Below the pieces are notes generated by a model that saw only the letters and a list, made by a program, of their open reading frames with translations, searched no databases and was not told where the DNA came from. The translations under genes and the position numbers were made by a program. A stretch of DNA of 64,000 nt, taken from NCBI RefSeq assembly GCF_000003195.3, contig NC_012873.2, positions 17,101,202-17,165,201 of the forward strand, in the 5' to 3' direction. Below, piece after piece: positions 21,345 to 34,502 of this stretch. Positions within the stretch are counted from its first letter, which is position 1, and each line of letters starts with the position of its first letter. The DNA is from Sorghum bicolor. Taxonomy: Eukaryota; Streptophyta; Magnoliopsida; Poales; Poaceae.

Positions 21345-24173
21345 TGTAATACCCGATTTTAAGGACAAAATCAGATATGCACCATATGTGAGTCTTAGAA
21401 AACAAATCTCACATATAGCTACAAATAAGGGGTAATATCAAAAGACAACGCATAAATATATAACGTACTTATTATAAAAGAGATAACCTTCAGTAACAAA
21501 CAGCGGATAGATAACTCCAAACTTCAGGTATTAACTCCTCTCCACAGGATCAAACTGACTGGTTGATCACAAGCCTAAAGCAATTCCTGAAGTGAGGGGA
21601 AATTGCAAGAGTGAGCACATATCGTACTCAACAAGTATAACCACGGGTTCATGAGGCTCAATAAGCTGACACTGGTTTGACTGCGTTTAGCTTTTATATG
21701 TAGATAGCATATTTAATCGTTGGATAGCAAATATCAAGGTAGCATAATTAATCCCATAACCACATGTTCAATGTATACAAGAATTATGAATAACACATAT
21801 AAACAACACTATATACCATCATTTATTATCATTATTCACGTTCATCAGTGTCCATCTATTCCGTCAGTTTTCCGGGCCGCCCGTATCCGTGGGCACGGCT
21901 AGTATACCAGATTTAACACTCTGCAGAGGTTGTACATCTTTACCCATGAGTCATGATTTACCCTTTCGCCCGAGGCCCGTCGACCTCTTAGCTCACTTCC
22001 AAGGAAAGCCGTCAGGGTTCATTATGAAGTCTTTCAAAGGTTCGTCTAACAAGTTAGGGCCGCAAGGTTTCCTTTGCACGCAGATATAGATACCCCCCTT
22101 CCAAATGGCACAATGACGCGCAGCCTATACACATAAGGACAGGGGCTCGCACTATACCCAAAACGGTTCAGCCCCTCCGCCCTTTCGGGTAACCGCTAAC
22201 AAGCTAGAATAGCTTACTCATACTTGACTAAAGCCAGAGCCATATAGCCCTCATGGTTGTACGAGTTGACCCAGCTTTTGCCAAGGGATAAGTCCTTACG
22301 GAGGGTCAAGATCAATCCAGCAAAAGTCAGAGTTCTTTCCACCCTTTATATTCAAGTTGCTAGAAAGCTTATTTTATTGTTTATTGTATATTCAAATATT
22401 CATGTTACAAGATCATGGATTAATCATCAAGCACTAGCAAGAACTACCCAAATGCATATCCAAATAGGTAACAAGGAATTCAGGATAACAAACAGCTATG
22501 ATTTTCCTAAGGTCATCAAGGTGATAGCATGCATGTGATAAATGTTATATTAATTGTGTATAGGTAACAAGGATAGTCCCAAGTTATACTTGCCTTGATC
22601 AAAGCTCTCCTGAGCCTGCTGGTCTTCAAATGCTTGATCTTGATCACCAACGTAAAGCTCACCGACTAAACTCGATCATCAATCAACAACACGCATTCTA
22701 ATGGTCAATCATACACAGAGCAAACAAGCTATAATTAGAACAATACACCAAACAGTGGTAAATCAAATATAAAAGTTTATGAAAATATTCTACGCAGCGC
22801 TACGATCACACAAACGTAAAGTTCACAAAAATCGGAATTAAAAACGTAGAAGATATGAATTTTCTAAGATTTTATATAGAAAAATAATTAATTAACTAGG
22901 GTCATGAAATTAAAAAGTTTCAAACTGAGAAATCAGTGATACTAACACGTAGATCTCGAGAAGACGAATCTAACGCAATTTGAATGGACAAAAACGGAGT
23001 TAAAATGAATATTTTATGACCGAAACAAATTCAATGGCAGTTTTGTAAATACCAGGAAGCGTATTCTGAAGTAACCCGGCAGACTTTACGTTTTCAAACG
23101 GTGAAAACGTATTTCTGAACTACGCCTAAGGACTGCGGGTTTGATTGTAAAGAAGTTCAGGGGCTCTTTACCAAAAGTTACACCGAACCGTTACCTTCTA
23201 ATCTCGTTCGCTGGTGCTTGATCGGACGGTCCGCAGCGTCCCAGGGAGGTCACGGCGGGGGTCGGTCGTCGGGGTTGAAGCCCGACGCGGCGGCTGCCAT
23301 GGGCGCCGCCTTGAAGCCCACCGGAGACCACCTAATCCACGTTTCCAAGCGCCAAACAACAAAATAAGAACACCAGGAGAACGAGTAGCTCACCACGAAC
23401 TCACTACCGCACTTGATTCGGCCCGAGAAATAACATGGAACCCGCGCCGCGGTGGAGAAGGTGTGCGGCTCACTGAGATCCAAACGTGCCTAGCTAGGGC
23501 GCCTAGGGTTCGATTTCGGCGGCTAGGAAGGGAAAAACAACACGCGGGACACCTCTAGGGGCTTTATAGGGTCTTGGTTCGCAAAAAGGGCAAGAAATCG
23601 CGGCGTTTCCTGGGATCGGTTCGGGTGGGATCGCGTCCTGCTCGAATACGGCGCACGGAGGAAGAAGGAAAGCGGGCGCGTCGCTGACGTGTGGGCCCAT
23701 GCTGCCAGTGAGAGAAGCGGGCGGGACCCGGCCGTCAGCAGTGGAAAAGGGGAGGGGGAATGGGGCGCGCAGCGTGGGCCGGTTGCCAACTGGGCCGAGG
23801 TGGGACACTGGGCCGCACCCGGACGAGAACAGAGGGGAGAGAGGGGGTACTGGGCCTCGGCCAGAAGCAGTGGGGAAAGTTGTTTTCCTTTTTCTTTTCT
23901 TTTGTTTGTTTTTTTTATTTAAAAGCCTTTTCAAACTCATTTAAAATAAATCCTTTTTAAATCTGTTTGAAATATTTTGAACTTTTGTCAAACACACACA
24001 CACATCAATAAATCAAATGCAAAGGCATGAATTCTCAAACATATTGCTAAACTCCTATGATAATTTTTAATTTAATAAATAAAATATTATTTCTCTATAT
24101 TTCATGAACACGAAAATACAAAATAAAATCTTTTTCACCTATTTCAAAAAGAACAAATTTTTAGGGTGTTACA
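21345..24173 (-). repeat. Left LTR (3' LTR in element orientation) of the long-LTR element
   Basis: This is a direct repeat of 26354-29184. The half near 23200-23900 is GC-rich and the rest AT-rich. Open frames on either strand (for example 23214-23558) recur in both LTRs but have no recognisable domain and are not called as genes. Confidence 0.9.
23563..23568 (-). promoter_or_regulatory. TATA box of the long-LTR element (left copy)
   Basis: On the minus strand CCTATAAAGCCCC forms a classic TATA box at the upstream edge of a GC-rich stretch. The identical motif is in the other LTR at 28573-28578. It would drive minus-strand transcription of the element. Confidence 0.55.
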
Positions 24174-26353
24174 AATCTACCCCCCTTAAAATGAATCTCG
24201 TCCTCGAGATTCGAAAGAGGCACGGATTCCAAAAGAGAAACAGGAAAAATATTTTGATAACTACTTGAACTTCACAACTTGTATTCCAAAGGCAACCACT
24301 CATGTCTCGGGATCATGACTTGTGAACAAAACTTCCATAAAATGTCTATTTTTCGTAATTGTTCAAAGTCCATCTTGACTACCAACCTTTTGTCTTATAC
24401 AACTCAAAGATATGATAGCTTAGCATGGATATGCCTCCTCAGGTAGGAGTGGGCCACCTTGGTACTCAATTCTTCTTCCTGATGGTGCGGTTAAGAAAAT
24501 TTTCCACTGGGTAGCACGGATCACTCCTTTGTGTGCACATAAGCATAGGATATCTCAGAAGACAATTATCACTTCAAGCTCGATTAGATATGCATCATCC
24601 AGTGATATCAAGGTACTACCCCCCTTAAGACGAGGTTGGTTGGGGGACATTAGGGACTAATTCTCCTATCCTTTTTGGACGCTACACATCATAGTCTTTT
24701 AAATTCATCTGTACCGAGTCTCCTGATCCATTGTTAGCTTCATCACTAAGTTCCAATTATCGGTACTTTTATCACAGTTAAGTTGTTTCACTCTCGCATC
24801 CAATTATAACTTCGTAAACTTTGGTGTCATCTGATCCTCATAAACATAACTCTCAATCCATGAGTATCAGCCATGACTTAAATCTCCATTAACATTCTCT
24901 AAATGAGATGATATCTTGAACAAACCAAATTCACCAAGCACTTAATGTTCATGTATATGATTTAACTTTTACCAATCATTCTCCTTGTAACTCCTTTAAT
25001 TAGGCTACCCCCCTTAAAAAAGGTCAACTAGGGGACATAATAAAGGTAGCTTGTACGTTTTCCAGATAAGTTAACTAACATTGAGAACTTCTGGCGTCCC
25101 CAAGAACTTATGTGCAAAGGAGCAAACAAGTATCCTGAAATTTCCTCACGATATGAAAACACCAGCGTAGTAAAATGGGTATAACTCTTATTCTGTTAAT
25201 CCAATAGAGTTGTAGCTTATACCGTTAGAAAATTTATGAAATTCTCTACCACTTTAATGTAGAAGACCTCCTTAGGTTCTGTCTTTAAGCTTAGGTAAAA
25301 TAGCCAAACTTAATATCCTTCCTGGTAATGTCTCCGCAAAGGTGCAGTAACTTCCAGAAATTATATCCCGAGCTACTTAACTCATCTGGAGATGATCCTT
25401 ACATTTTTGAAAAGCTTAGGTAATCCTTTTCAACTTTTGTATACATCTTTTTCCCGGATTCTGATGTTAAGTTATCTGAAAGTAGAGAATACCAGATCTG
25501 TCCAGATTTTGAAACAAAACAGAAACATCCAGATGTAAATATCTTATCTCAGGTTCTACTTATCCAAATAAGTTCCAGCTTATACCGTTGGAAAGCTTAG
25601 CAAATATTCTACAACTTTTCTATAGAAAACTGTTCCAAATTCTATAGTTATATATGTCTAAACAGTAAGCAACCGAAACTGGTCCAGATTCCTGACAGCA
25701 CCTCTGTATCGTCTTGTGATTTTTGTAACTTCCAAACCATATTAGCTATGAGGGTGATTCTTGTGGTCAGCGAAAGATCTTGGAGTCTAGTTGTTCCCAG
25801 AAAAAGTTGACAAACTTTGCACAATAAGAACTTGAGATACAACAGAATTATTGCAGACTGCTCCAGAAATCAGCAAAGGATAAAACAAGAGATAGCCAAA
25901 CCCAACTACTTATGTCATTAATACTTATACCGTAGGCCTATAAACTAATGAAATTGTGAGGAAATCCCACAAGTTCATTTCACTCACTACAAAGATCCAA
26001 ATCAAGCATAAGCATAATAACAAACCAACTAAGCATTGAAGGTTCACACTTCACTCAACTTGCGATACTATCGCTCTCTTCTTGTTAATGGTAAAGATCC
26101 TAAAACTTATATTTCAAAGACGCAAGAAGGTGGTAAGAAAAGGTTCTAAAAGCATATCAAGCAAGGAGTGGGGATGAGAACAAGTCTTTAAAATAAGCAA
26201 CAAGGTGAAGATGAATAGCAATGAAAAGGATATAGTATAGAGGAAAATATCAAGGTTTATAGAGCAAGGATTTTATAGCAATTTCAAAACCTTAAGACGA
26301 CTGATTTCTAACTAGGCTTGCGTCCTACAGTCAGCATTGCTCTGATACCACTT
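24174..26353 (-). other. Internal region of the long-LTR element, no coding capacity
   Basis: No gag, protease, RT or integrase motif is seen on either strand. The primer site is at 26339-26350 and the terminal polypurine tract at 24178-24189. TACCCCCCTTAA occurs three times (24178, 24617, 25006). A degenerate direct repeat of about 80 bp with CTTATACCGTT..AAA is present near 25209 and 25571. The region may carry packaging signals only. Confidence 0.75.
26339..26350 (-). other. Primer binding site of the long-LTR element
   Basis: TGGTATCAGAGC on the minus strand matches the site complementary to plant initiator tRNA-Met, three bases inside the LTR. It fixes the element's orientation. Confidence 0.88.
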
Positions 26354-29184
26354 TGTAATACCCGATTTTAAGGACAAAATCGATATGCACCATATGTGAG
26401 TCTTAGAAAACAAATCTCACATATAGCTACAAATAAGGGGTAATATCAAAAGACAACGCATAAATATATAACGTACTTAGTATAAAAGAGATAACCTTCA
26501 GTAACAAACAGCGGATAGATAACTCTAAACTTTAGGTATTAACTCCTCTCCACAGGATCAAACTGACTGGTTGATCACAAGCCTAAAGCAATTCCTGAAG
26601 TGAGGGGGAAATTGCAAGAGTGAGCACATATCGTACTCAACAAGTATAACCAGGGGTTCATGAGGCTCAATAAGCTGACACTGGTTTGACTGCGTTTAGC
26701 TTTTATATGTAGATAGCATATTTAATCGTTGGATAGCAAATATCAAGGTAGCATAATTAATCCCATAACCACATGTTCAATGTATACAAGAATTATGAAT
26801 AACACATATAAACAACACAATAAACCATCATTTATTATCATTATTCACGTTCATCAGTGTCCATCTATTCCGTCAGTTTTCCGGGCCGCCCGTATCCGTG
26901 GGCACGGCTAGTATACCAGATTTAACACTCTGCAGAGGTTGTACATCTTTACCCATGAGTCATGATTTACCCTTTCGCCCGAGGCCCGTCGACCTCTTAG
27001 CTCACTTCCAAGGAAAGCCGGCAGGGTTCACTATGAAGTCTTTCAAAGGTTCGTCTAACAAGTTAGGGCCGCAAGGTTTCCTTTGCGCGCAGATATAGAT
27101 ACCCCCCTTCCAAATGGCACAATGACGCGCAGCCTATACACATAAGGACAGGGGCTCGCACTATACCCAAAACGGTTCAGCCCCTCCGCCCTTTCGGGTA
27201 ACCGCTAACAAGCTAGAAAAGCTTACTCATACTTGACTAAAGCCAGAGCCATATAGCCCTCATGGTTGTACGAGTTGTCCCAGCTTTTGCCAAGGGATAA
27301 GTCCTTACGGAGGGTCAAGATCAATCCAGCAAAAGCCAGAGTTCTTTCCACCCTTTATATTCAAGTTGGTAGAAAGCTTATTTTATTGTTTATTGTATAT
27401 TCAAATATTTATGTTACAAGATCATGGATTAATCATCAAGCACTAGCAAGAACTACCCAAATGCATATCCAAATAGGTAACAAGGAATTCAGGATAACAA
27501 ACATCTATGATTTTGCTAAGGTCATCAAGGTGATAGCATGCATGTGATAAATGTTATATTAATTGTGTATAGGTAACAAGGATAGTCCCAAGTTATACTT
27601 GCCTTGATCAAAGCTCTCCTGAGCCTGCTGGTCTTCAAATGCTTGATCTTGATCACCAACGTAAAGCTCACCGACTAAACTCGATCATCAATCAACAACA
27701 CGCATTCTAATGGTCAATCATACACAGAGCAAACAAGCTATAATTAGAACAATACACCAAACAGTGGTAAATCAAAGATAAAAGTTTATGAAAATATTCT
27801 ACACAGCACTACGATCATACAAACGTAAAGTTCACAAAAATCGGAATTAAAAACGTAGAAGATATGAATTTTCTAAGATTTTATATAGAAAAATAATTAA
27901 TTAACTAGGGTCACGAAATTAAAAAGTTTCAAACTGAGAAATCAGTGATACTAACACGTAGATCTCGAGAAGATGAATCTAACGCAATTTGAATGGACAA
28001 AAACGGAGTTAAAATGTATATTTTATGACCGAAACAAATTCAATGGCAGTTTTGTAAATACCAGGAAGCGTATTCTGAAGTAACCCGGCAGACTTTACGT
28101 TTTCAAATGGTGAAAACGTATTTCTGAACTACGCCTAAGGACTGCGGGTTTGATTGTAAAGAAGTTCAGGGGCTCTTTACCAAAAGTTACACCGAACCGT
28201 TACCTTCTAATCTCGTTCGCTGGTGCTTGATCGGACGGTCCGCAGCGTCCCAGGGAGGTCACGGCGGGGGTCGGTCGCCGGGGTTGAAGCCCGACGCGGC
28301 GGCTGCCATGGGCGCCGCCTTGAAGCCCACCGGAGACCACCTAATCCACGTTTCCAAGCGCCAAACAACAAAATAAGAACACCAAGAGAACAAGTAGCTC
28401 ACCACGAACTCACTACCGCACTTGATTCGGCCCGAGAAAGAACATGGAACCCGCGCCGCGGTGGAGAAGGTGTGCGGCTCACTGAGATCCAAACGTGCCT
28501 AGCTAGGGCGCCTAGGGTTCGATTTCGGCGGCTAGGAAGGGAAAAAACAACACGCGGGACCCCTCTAGGGGCTTTATAGGGTCTTGGTTCGCAAAAAGGG
28601 CAAGAAATCGCGGCGTTTCCTGGGATCGGTTCGGGTGGGATCGCGTCCTGCTCGAATACGGCGCACGGAAGTAGAAGGAAAGCGGGCGCGTCGCTGAAGT
28701 GTGGGCCCGTGCTGCAAGTGAGAGAAGCGGGCGGGACCCGGCCGTCAGCAGTGGAAAAGGGGAGGGGGAATGGGGCGCGTAGCGTGGGCCGGTTGCCAAC
28801 TGGGCCGAGGTGGGACACAGGGCCGCACCCGGCCGAGAACAGAGGGGAGAGAGGGGGTACTGGGCCTCGGCCAGAAGCAGTGGGGAAAGTTGTTTTCCTT
28901 TTTCTTTTCTTTTGTTTGTTTTTTTTTATTTAAAAGCCTTTTCAAACTCATTTAAAATAAATCCTTTTTAAATCTGTTTGAAATATTTTGAACTTTTGTC
29001 AAACACACACACACATCAATAAATCAAATGCAAAGGCATGAATTCTCAAACATATTGCTAAACTCCTATGATAATTTTTAATTTAATAAAAAAAATATTA
29101 TTTATCTATATTTCATGAACACGAAAATACAAAATAAAATCTTTTTCACCTATTTCAAAACGAACAAATTTTTAGGGTGTTACA
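26354..29184 (-). repeat. Right LTR (5' LTR in element orientation) of the long-LTR element
   Basis: This is the partner of 21345-24173. It adjoins the primer site, so it is the promoter-bearing 5' LTR, with a minus-strand TATA box at 28573-28578. Confidence 0.9.
28573..28578 (-). promoter_or_regulatory. TATA box of the long-LTR element (5' LTR copy)
   Basis: TATAAA on the minus strand, identical in context to 23563-23568. As the LTR next to the primer site, this is the copy expected to start the genomic transcript. Confidence 0.6.
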
Positions 29185-29189
29185 CTCAT

Positions 29190-29594
29190 AGATATTCTCT
29201 GACTAGCTAGACCGTGGTAGTAGCGAGGAACGTGACATTTCCGAGTTACCTTTGCAAACCATATCTCGTTAGCAGGAAGGATAGGGTTTATAGGTGAGGG
29301 TTGAACATCCTCTGTGGTGTCTAGATTCCGTAAGCTTCCCCAATAGAACAGTAGATCATCCTTACCAAGGTTAGAAGGAGATTACGGTTGTAGTCTTCTC
29401 TATTTATCACTCACATCGAGAAACATTCTTTGTAGCCTAAAGGTTAGTAGTAATAGACTGGATTAGTCAGATACACTCTTTCTCCTAGTGGTAAAAAAAT
29501 AAATACGATACTCTGGATAACTTCCCGGGTGAAGTGCTCACCGATATCCGTGCGCTTGCGGATCAATTCCTTATTGCGTTCCCAAATATCAACA
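29190..29594 (+). repeat. Athila-like 5' LTR, second part
   Basis: It continues the LTR begun at 20542 after the nested insertion, matches 37325-37729 and ends TATCAACA. The two parts together give about 1208 bp, the size of the 3' LTR. Confidence 0.9.
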
Positions 29595-29602
29595 AGCATT
29601 TC

Positions 29603-29618
29603 TGGTGCCGTTGCCGAG
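29603..29618 (+). other. Primer binding site of the Athila-like element (tRNA-Asp type)
   Basis: TGGTGCCGTTGCCGAG lies eight bases after the LTR. It resembles the TGGCGCCGTTGCC site used by Athila and Tat elements. Confidence 0.75.
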
Positions 29619-29728
29619 GAGAAAGACGGTTTTCTGAGATAACCTTGAGTCTTACTACTAGCTTGTATCTATACTTTTATCTTTTCTTATCTTTTATATT
29701 CTGTATTTATTTTCTTTACTCTTACCTT

Positions 29729-30403
29729 ATGGAAAACCAAGATTCTAAGTCAACCTACCAATTTGCAACACCTTCGGAAACTGACCTTTTACCATGGGAG
29801 TCATCACAGCCTATCCAAACATCCCAGTATAGGTTAAGTTCTAGGTTGATTGCTATGATTCAAAACTTATCTTTTTCGGGAAAGGAAGACGATAACTCTT
29901 ACCTTCATATTAGAGATTTTGAGCAAACATGTGATTGTGTTCGCATTGAAGGCATTTCTGATAAAACTTTACGTTGGAAGCTTTTTCCTTTTTCTTTAAG
30001 GGGAGAAGCTAGACAATGGTATAGTCAGAAGGTAAGTCAACAATGAGGTGAATGGGGAGTTTTACGAGCCAACTTTTGTCTAGATTTTTATTCCCTCGAC
30101 CGTATCGGCGACCTTAGAATCGAAGTCCTACCTTTTAAACAAAAAGATAATGAAACTTTGGGAAAATCCTGGAAACATTTTTCTGATCTTTTAGAATCTG
30201 GTCCAAACCATAATCTTGAAGACCCTGTTCTTTTATTTCAATTTTTTTGAGGTCTTCAGAAAGATCATAAACAAATGCTACATACAATGTCTAGAGGTTA
30301 TTTCTTTCGCATCCCTACTGATGAAGCTAGAGTGATCCTAGATAGAGTCCTAGAAGCAGAAATAGTAATACCCTTCATGATGAAACCCACGAAGCCGAAG
30401 TAG
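29729..30403 (+). pseudogene. Athila-like gag, degenerate
   Basis: The start is the ATG of MENQDSK, preceded by an in-frame upstream ATG in the leader at 29534. The frame shows a retrotransposon-gag pattern (LRWKLFPFSLRGEARQWY, then LLESGPNHNLED). Stops occur at 30044-30046 and about 30247, and a frame change near 30360-30400 precedes pol. No zinc knuckle was found. It would encode the capsid protein if intact. Confidence 0.8.
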
Positions 30404-30408
30404 ACACT

Positions 30409-33400
30409 ATGCCAAATTCTCCATCTACTTTAGCTATCCCAAGTTCTGAGCCACAAAAGGAAGAAATTCCATCACCGGACTTCATGCTGGATATAGAATC
30501 TGATCTTTTTGCCGATTTTGGAAATATTTCAAACTACCATTCTACTAACAGACCCCAAAACGACCATCTTAGCATTTGTTTGCCAACTGAATATCAATTG
30601 AGAGAGCTTATCTCAGTCATGAGTAGCGAGTGGTTGGAGGAATCAGAGCTTTCCTTTGATGTGATCCGTTTGGACACACCCTCTATAACTATACGTTGTG
30701 CTTATAATTCTGATCAATTTGATGCTCTCTATAATCCTGTTGTGGGGATCAACATAATGTCTGAATCTTTTGCACTTAAACTGTTTAAAAATCTTGTCTT
30801 AACCCCCACAACAAAGGTCATAAAGGAATCTTCGGGACGATTAGTCCCCAGTCTTGTAATTATAAATGTCCTACCTCTTACGGTAGAAGGCTCCATGGTT
30901 CATTTGGACTTCTATATCTTTGATACATGGGACTTCGACCTGTTGATAGGACAACCTTTTAGAAGACTCATTTATGAAGGTCATACTAGAAAGCTACACA
31001 TTTCTTTTGGAAAAACTTTTAAAATTCCCATAACAATTTCACACTTCTTAAACAATAAGGCCGAGTCATATCTTTTGCCTGATCCTATGGAGGAGGTAAA
31101 GGCTGCATCTCGAGAGCTTTTAGATGAATCAGACTTAGAAGACGAAGCTCCTTTCTTCATAGAAGAAGAAGCCAAACCTTCTGAACCTGAACCCTTAGAT
31201 GAGTTTGCAGAAACACCTAGACCTCCCATAGAGCTTAAAACTTTACCACCCGGTCTTATCTATGCTTTCTTAAACAATAATCCAGAGTTTCCTATGATCA
31301 TTAGTGATAAACTCACTCAGGATCAAACTCTGCGATTAATGACCATTATTGAGAAACATCACTCAGTTTTCTGCTACTCACTTCAAGATCTTATAGGAAT
31401 CAGTCCTATGATTTGTACCCATCGTATTCCAACAGATCCTTCTGTTTCACCTTCTCGAGAACCCCAACGTAGACTTGACAACACGATGAGAGAGGTAGTT
31501 AAAAAGGAAGTTATAAAGTTGCTGCATGCAGGGATTATATATCCTATGCCGCACAATGAGTGGGTGAGCCCAGTTCAAGTTGTGCCTAAAAAGGGAGGCA
31601 TGACTGTCATTATGAATGAAAAGAACGAACTAATTCCGCAACGCACCGTCACAGGATGGCGGATGTGCATAGAATATAGAAAACTAAACAAAACCACAAG
31701 AAAGGATCATTTTCCTTTACCTTTTATAGATGAGATGCTAGAGCGATTAGCAAACCATTCGTTCTTCTGTTTCTTAGATGGATATTCAGGGTATCACCAA
31801 ATCCCGATCCATCCCGATGATCAAAGCAAAACCACTTTTACATGCCCATATGGAACTTATGCTTACCGTAGAATGTCTTTTGGGTTATGTAATGCACCAG
31901 CTTCTTTTCAAAGATGCATGATGTCTATATTTTCTGATGTGATTGAAGAGATTATGGAAGCTTTCATGGATGATTTCTCTGTTTATGGAAAAACTTTTGA
32001 TAGTTGTCTTGAAAACTTAGATAAGGTTTTGCAAACATGTGAAGAAAAGCACTTAGTTCTTAATTGGGAAAAATGTCATTTTATGGTTATGGAAGGAATA
32101 GTGCTAGGACACCTAGTGTCTGAAAGAGGTATTGAGGCAGACAGAGCTAAAATTGAAGTAATTGAACAACTACCTCCACCTGTGAATATAAAAGGAATTC
32201 GAAGCTTTCTTGGCCATGCTTGTTTTTATCGCAGATTCATAAAAGATTTTTCATTCATTGCTAGACCACTTACTCTCTTGCTAGCCAAGGATACTCCTTT
32301 CGAATTTGATGATGCATGTCTAACATCTTTCAATTTATTAAAGAAAGCACTCATCTCTGCACCAATCATTCAACCCCTGATTGGTCGTTGCCTTTTGAAA
32401 TTGTGTGTGATGCTAGTAATTATGCTGTGGGGGCAGTTTTGGGACAAACTAAAAATAAGAAGCATCATGCAATTGCTTATACCAGTAAAACTTTGACAGG
32501 AGCTCAACTTAATTATGCAACTACTGAAAAAGAGCTTCTGGCTGTTGTCTTTGCCATTGATGAATTTAGATCTTATTTAGTTGGAGCTAAAATAATTGTT
32601 TACACTGATCATGCTGCACTAAAATATTTGCTCACTAAAAAAGATGCTAAACCTCGCCTGATTAGATGGATCTTATTACTCCAAGAATTTGACTTAGAAA
32701 TAAAAGATAAAAAGGGAGTAGAAAATTCTGTTGCTGATCACTTGTCTAGAATGTATTTTAAGAGTCCACAGGAAACCCCCATCAATGATTCACTCCGGGA
32801 CGACATGCTCTACGGGATTAACAGGTCTGACCCCTGGTATGCAGATATTGTTAATTTTATGGTTTCAGGGTATGTACCACAAGGAGCAAACAAGAAGAAG
32901 CTTATTCAAGAAAGTCGTTCACATATATGGGATGAGCCATACCTCTTCCGGGTATGCTCTGATGGCTTACTCAGGAGATGTGTGACCACTGAGGAAGGAT
33001 GGAAGATCATCAACAGATGTCATTCATCACCATATGGAGGTCATTATGGAGCATTCCGTACACATTCAAAGATCTGGCAGTGTGGATTCTACTGGCCTAC
33101 AATGTATGAACACACGAAGTAATATATCAGAAGATGTGGGCCATGTCAAAGGCACGGAAACATTAACACAAGGGATGCCATGCCACTCACCAACAACCTT
33201 TAGATTGAGCTCTTTGATGTCGGGGGAATAGACTACATGGGTCCATTTCCCCCATCAAAGAAGTGTGAGTACATCTTGGTGGCAGTTGATTATGTCTCCA
33301 AGTGGGTAGAGGCACTACCTTGCAAGCATGCCGACAACATCAGCTCAAAGAGGATGTTTGAAGAAATTATATTTCCAAGATTTGGAGTCCCCAGAGTAGT

Positions 33401-34120
33401 GATAAGTGATGGAGGAGCACACTTCATCGACAAACGCTTCAAGCAATATCTATCAAAACATGGAATCCGTCACAATGTCGCTACCCCTATCATCCTCAGA
33501 CAAGTGGCCAAGCAGAGACTTCCAACAAGCAAATCAAGAATATTCTTTAGAAGACAGTGAATGAAATGGGAACGGCATGGAAAGACAAGTTACCCGATGC
33601 ACTCTGGGCATACGGGACAGCATACAAGACTCCAATTGGAATGTCCCCATACCAATTGGTGTACAGAAAGACTTGCAATCTACCTGTTGAACTAGAATTC
33701 AAAGCACACTAGGCCATAAAGAGATGGAGTATGGACCTAGATGTCGCTGGAAAACATAGAAAAATGCAACTATCAGAATTGGAAGAATGGCGAGAGAAAG
33801 CATATCACAATTCGAAGATCTACAAAGAAAGAGTCAAAAGGTGGCATGACAAGAGAATCAAGAAGAAGGAGTTCGCACCCGGAGATAAGGTATTACTTTT
33901 TAATTCCAGGGTGAAGCTTTTCGGGCATGGAAAACTCCGGAGTAAATGGGAAGGACCATTCAAGGCAATCAATTAATCATCCCACGGAGATATCACACTT
34001 CAAAATGACGAAGGTACGTTATTCAAGGTAAATGGTCAACGTCTTAAATTAGTTTTAGAGCCCAATAAAGAATTAGAAGAAATAGACGTAATTTATTTTC
34101 ACCTTCCTATGGAGAATTAG
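30409..34120 (+). pseudogene. Athila-like pol: protease, RT, RNase H, integrase, with several lesions
   Basis: 30409-32380 encodes a protease-like region (INIMSESFALKL, FDLLIGQPF) in which the usual D-S/T-G triad reads NPVVG, then RT with WRMCIEYRKLNK, FCFLDGYSGYHQI and FMDDF at about residue 519. A one-base frame change near 32378 leads into RNase H (32316-33122 frame: [36 protein letters not shown]) and the integrase zinc finger region. Stops occur at 33120 and about 33201. The integrase core ([14 protein letters not shown]) breaks near 33495. A final frame with the chromo-like tail ends at 34118-34120. At least two frameshifts and three stops inactivate it. Confidence 0.88.
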
Positions 34121-34405
34121 AGCCCGACCTTTTAAATCTGACGTTTTAGGGGTCATACATATATTTTCCTAATTAAGTCTGCATCTAGAAACACACTCGA
34201 GGAAGCGGGCCCGCAGAGGAGCCAGAGAGAGGGCGGGCGCCTTGATCAAGTGGGCGGGCGCCCAGCTCCTGACCCCGCTCGGTCCCGATTTCCTCCGTTA
34301 TGGAAAACACACTTATGGTAATTCGAATAATCCCTCAAATGGAAAGTTTCTCACGCACATCGACGGGAGCAACCCGAACAACCCCTAGAGGCACTTTTTG
34401 ACCCC

Positions 34406-34413
34406 TATATAAA
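34406..34413 (+). promoter_or_regulatory. TATA box upstream of the Athila-like third ORF
   Basis: TATATAAA lies 90 bp before the ATG of the third ORF, with pyrimidine-rich TTTTCTTCTTCTTC leader sequence in between. It looks like an internal promoter independent of the LTR, but no transcript evidence is available. Confidence 0.55.
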
Positions 34414-34502
34414 CAGACCCTTGACATCAGTTTTCAAACACCAATCCACCCAAGCCTTTTCTTCTTCTTCAATTAGAGCTTGTTTAGTCCCTCGCTGCTC
34501 CA

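Larger units (their letters stand above)
21345..29184 (-). mobile_element. Non-coding long-LTR retrotransposon (LARD-like), minus strand
   Basis: Two direct repeats of about 2.83 kb (21345-24173 and 26354-29184) begin TGTAATACCC and end GGGTGTTACA and are flanked by a perfect CTCAT duplication (21340-21344, 29185-29189). A primer site TGGTATCAGAGC reads on the minus strand at 26339-26350, three bases from the right repeat, and a polypurine tract lies at 24178-24189. The element is therefore oriented minus. The 2.18-kb internal region has no frame above about 64 codons and no gag or pol motif. It must use enzymes of another element. By eye the LTRs differ at about 45 of 2830 positions (near 1.6%), so the insertion is fairly recent. 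Confidence 0.9.

Noticed and set aside
23214..23558. Plus-strand frame of 114 codons, repeated at 28223-28579
   Set aside because: It lies in the LTRs of the minus-strand element, antisense to it, and shows no domain; the recurrence is due to LTR duplication.
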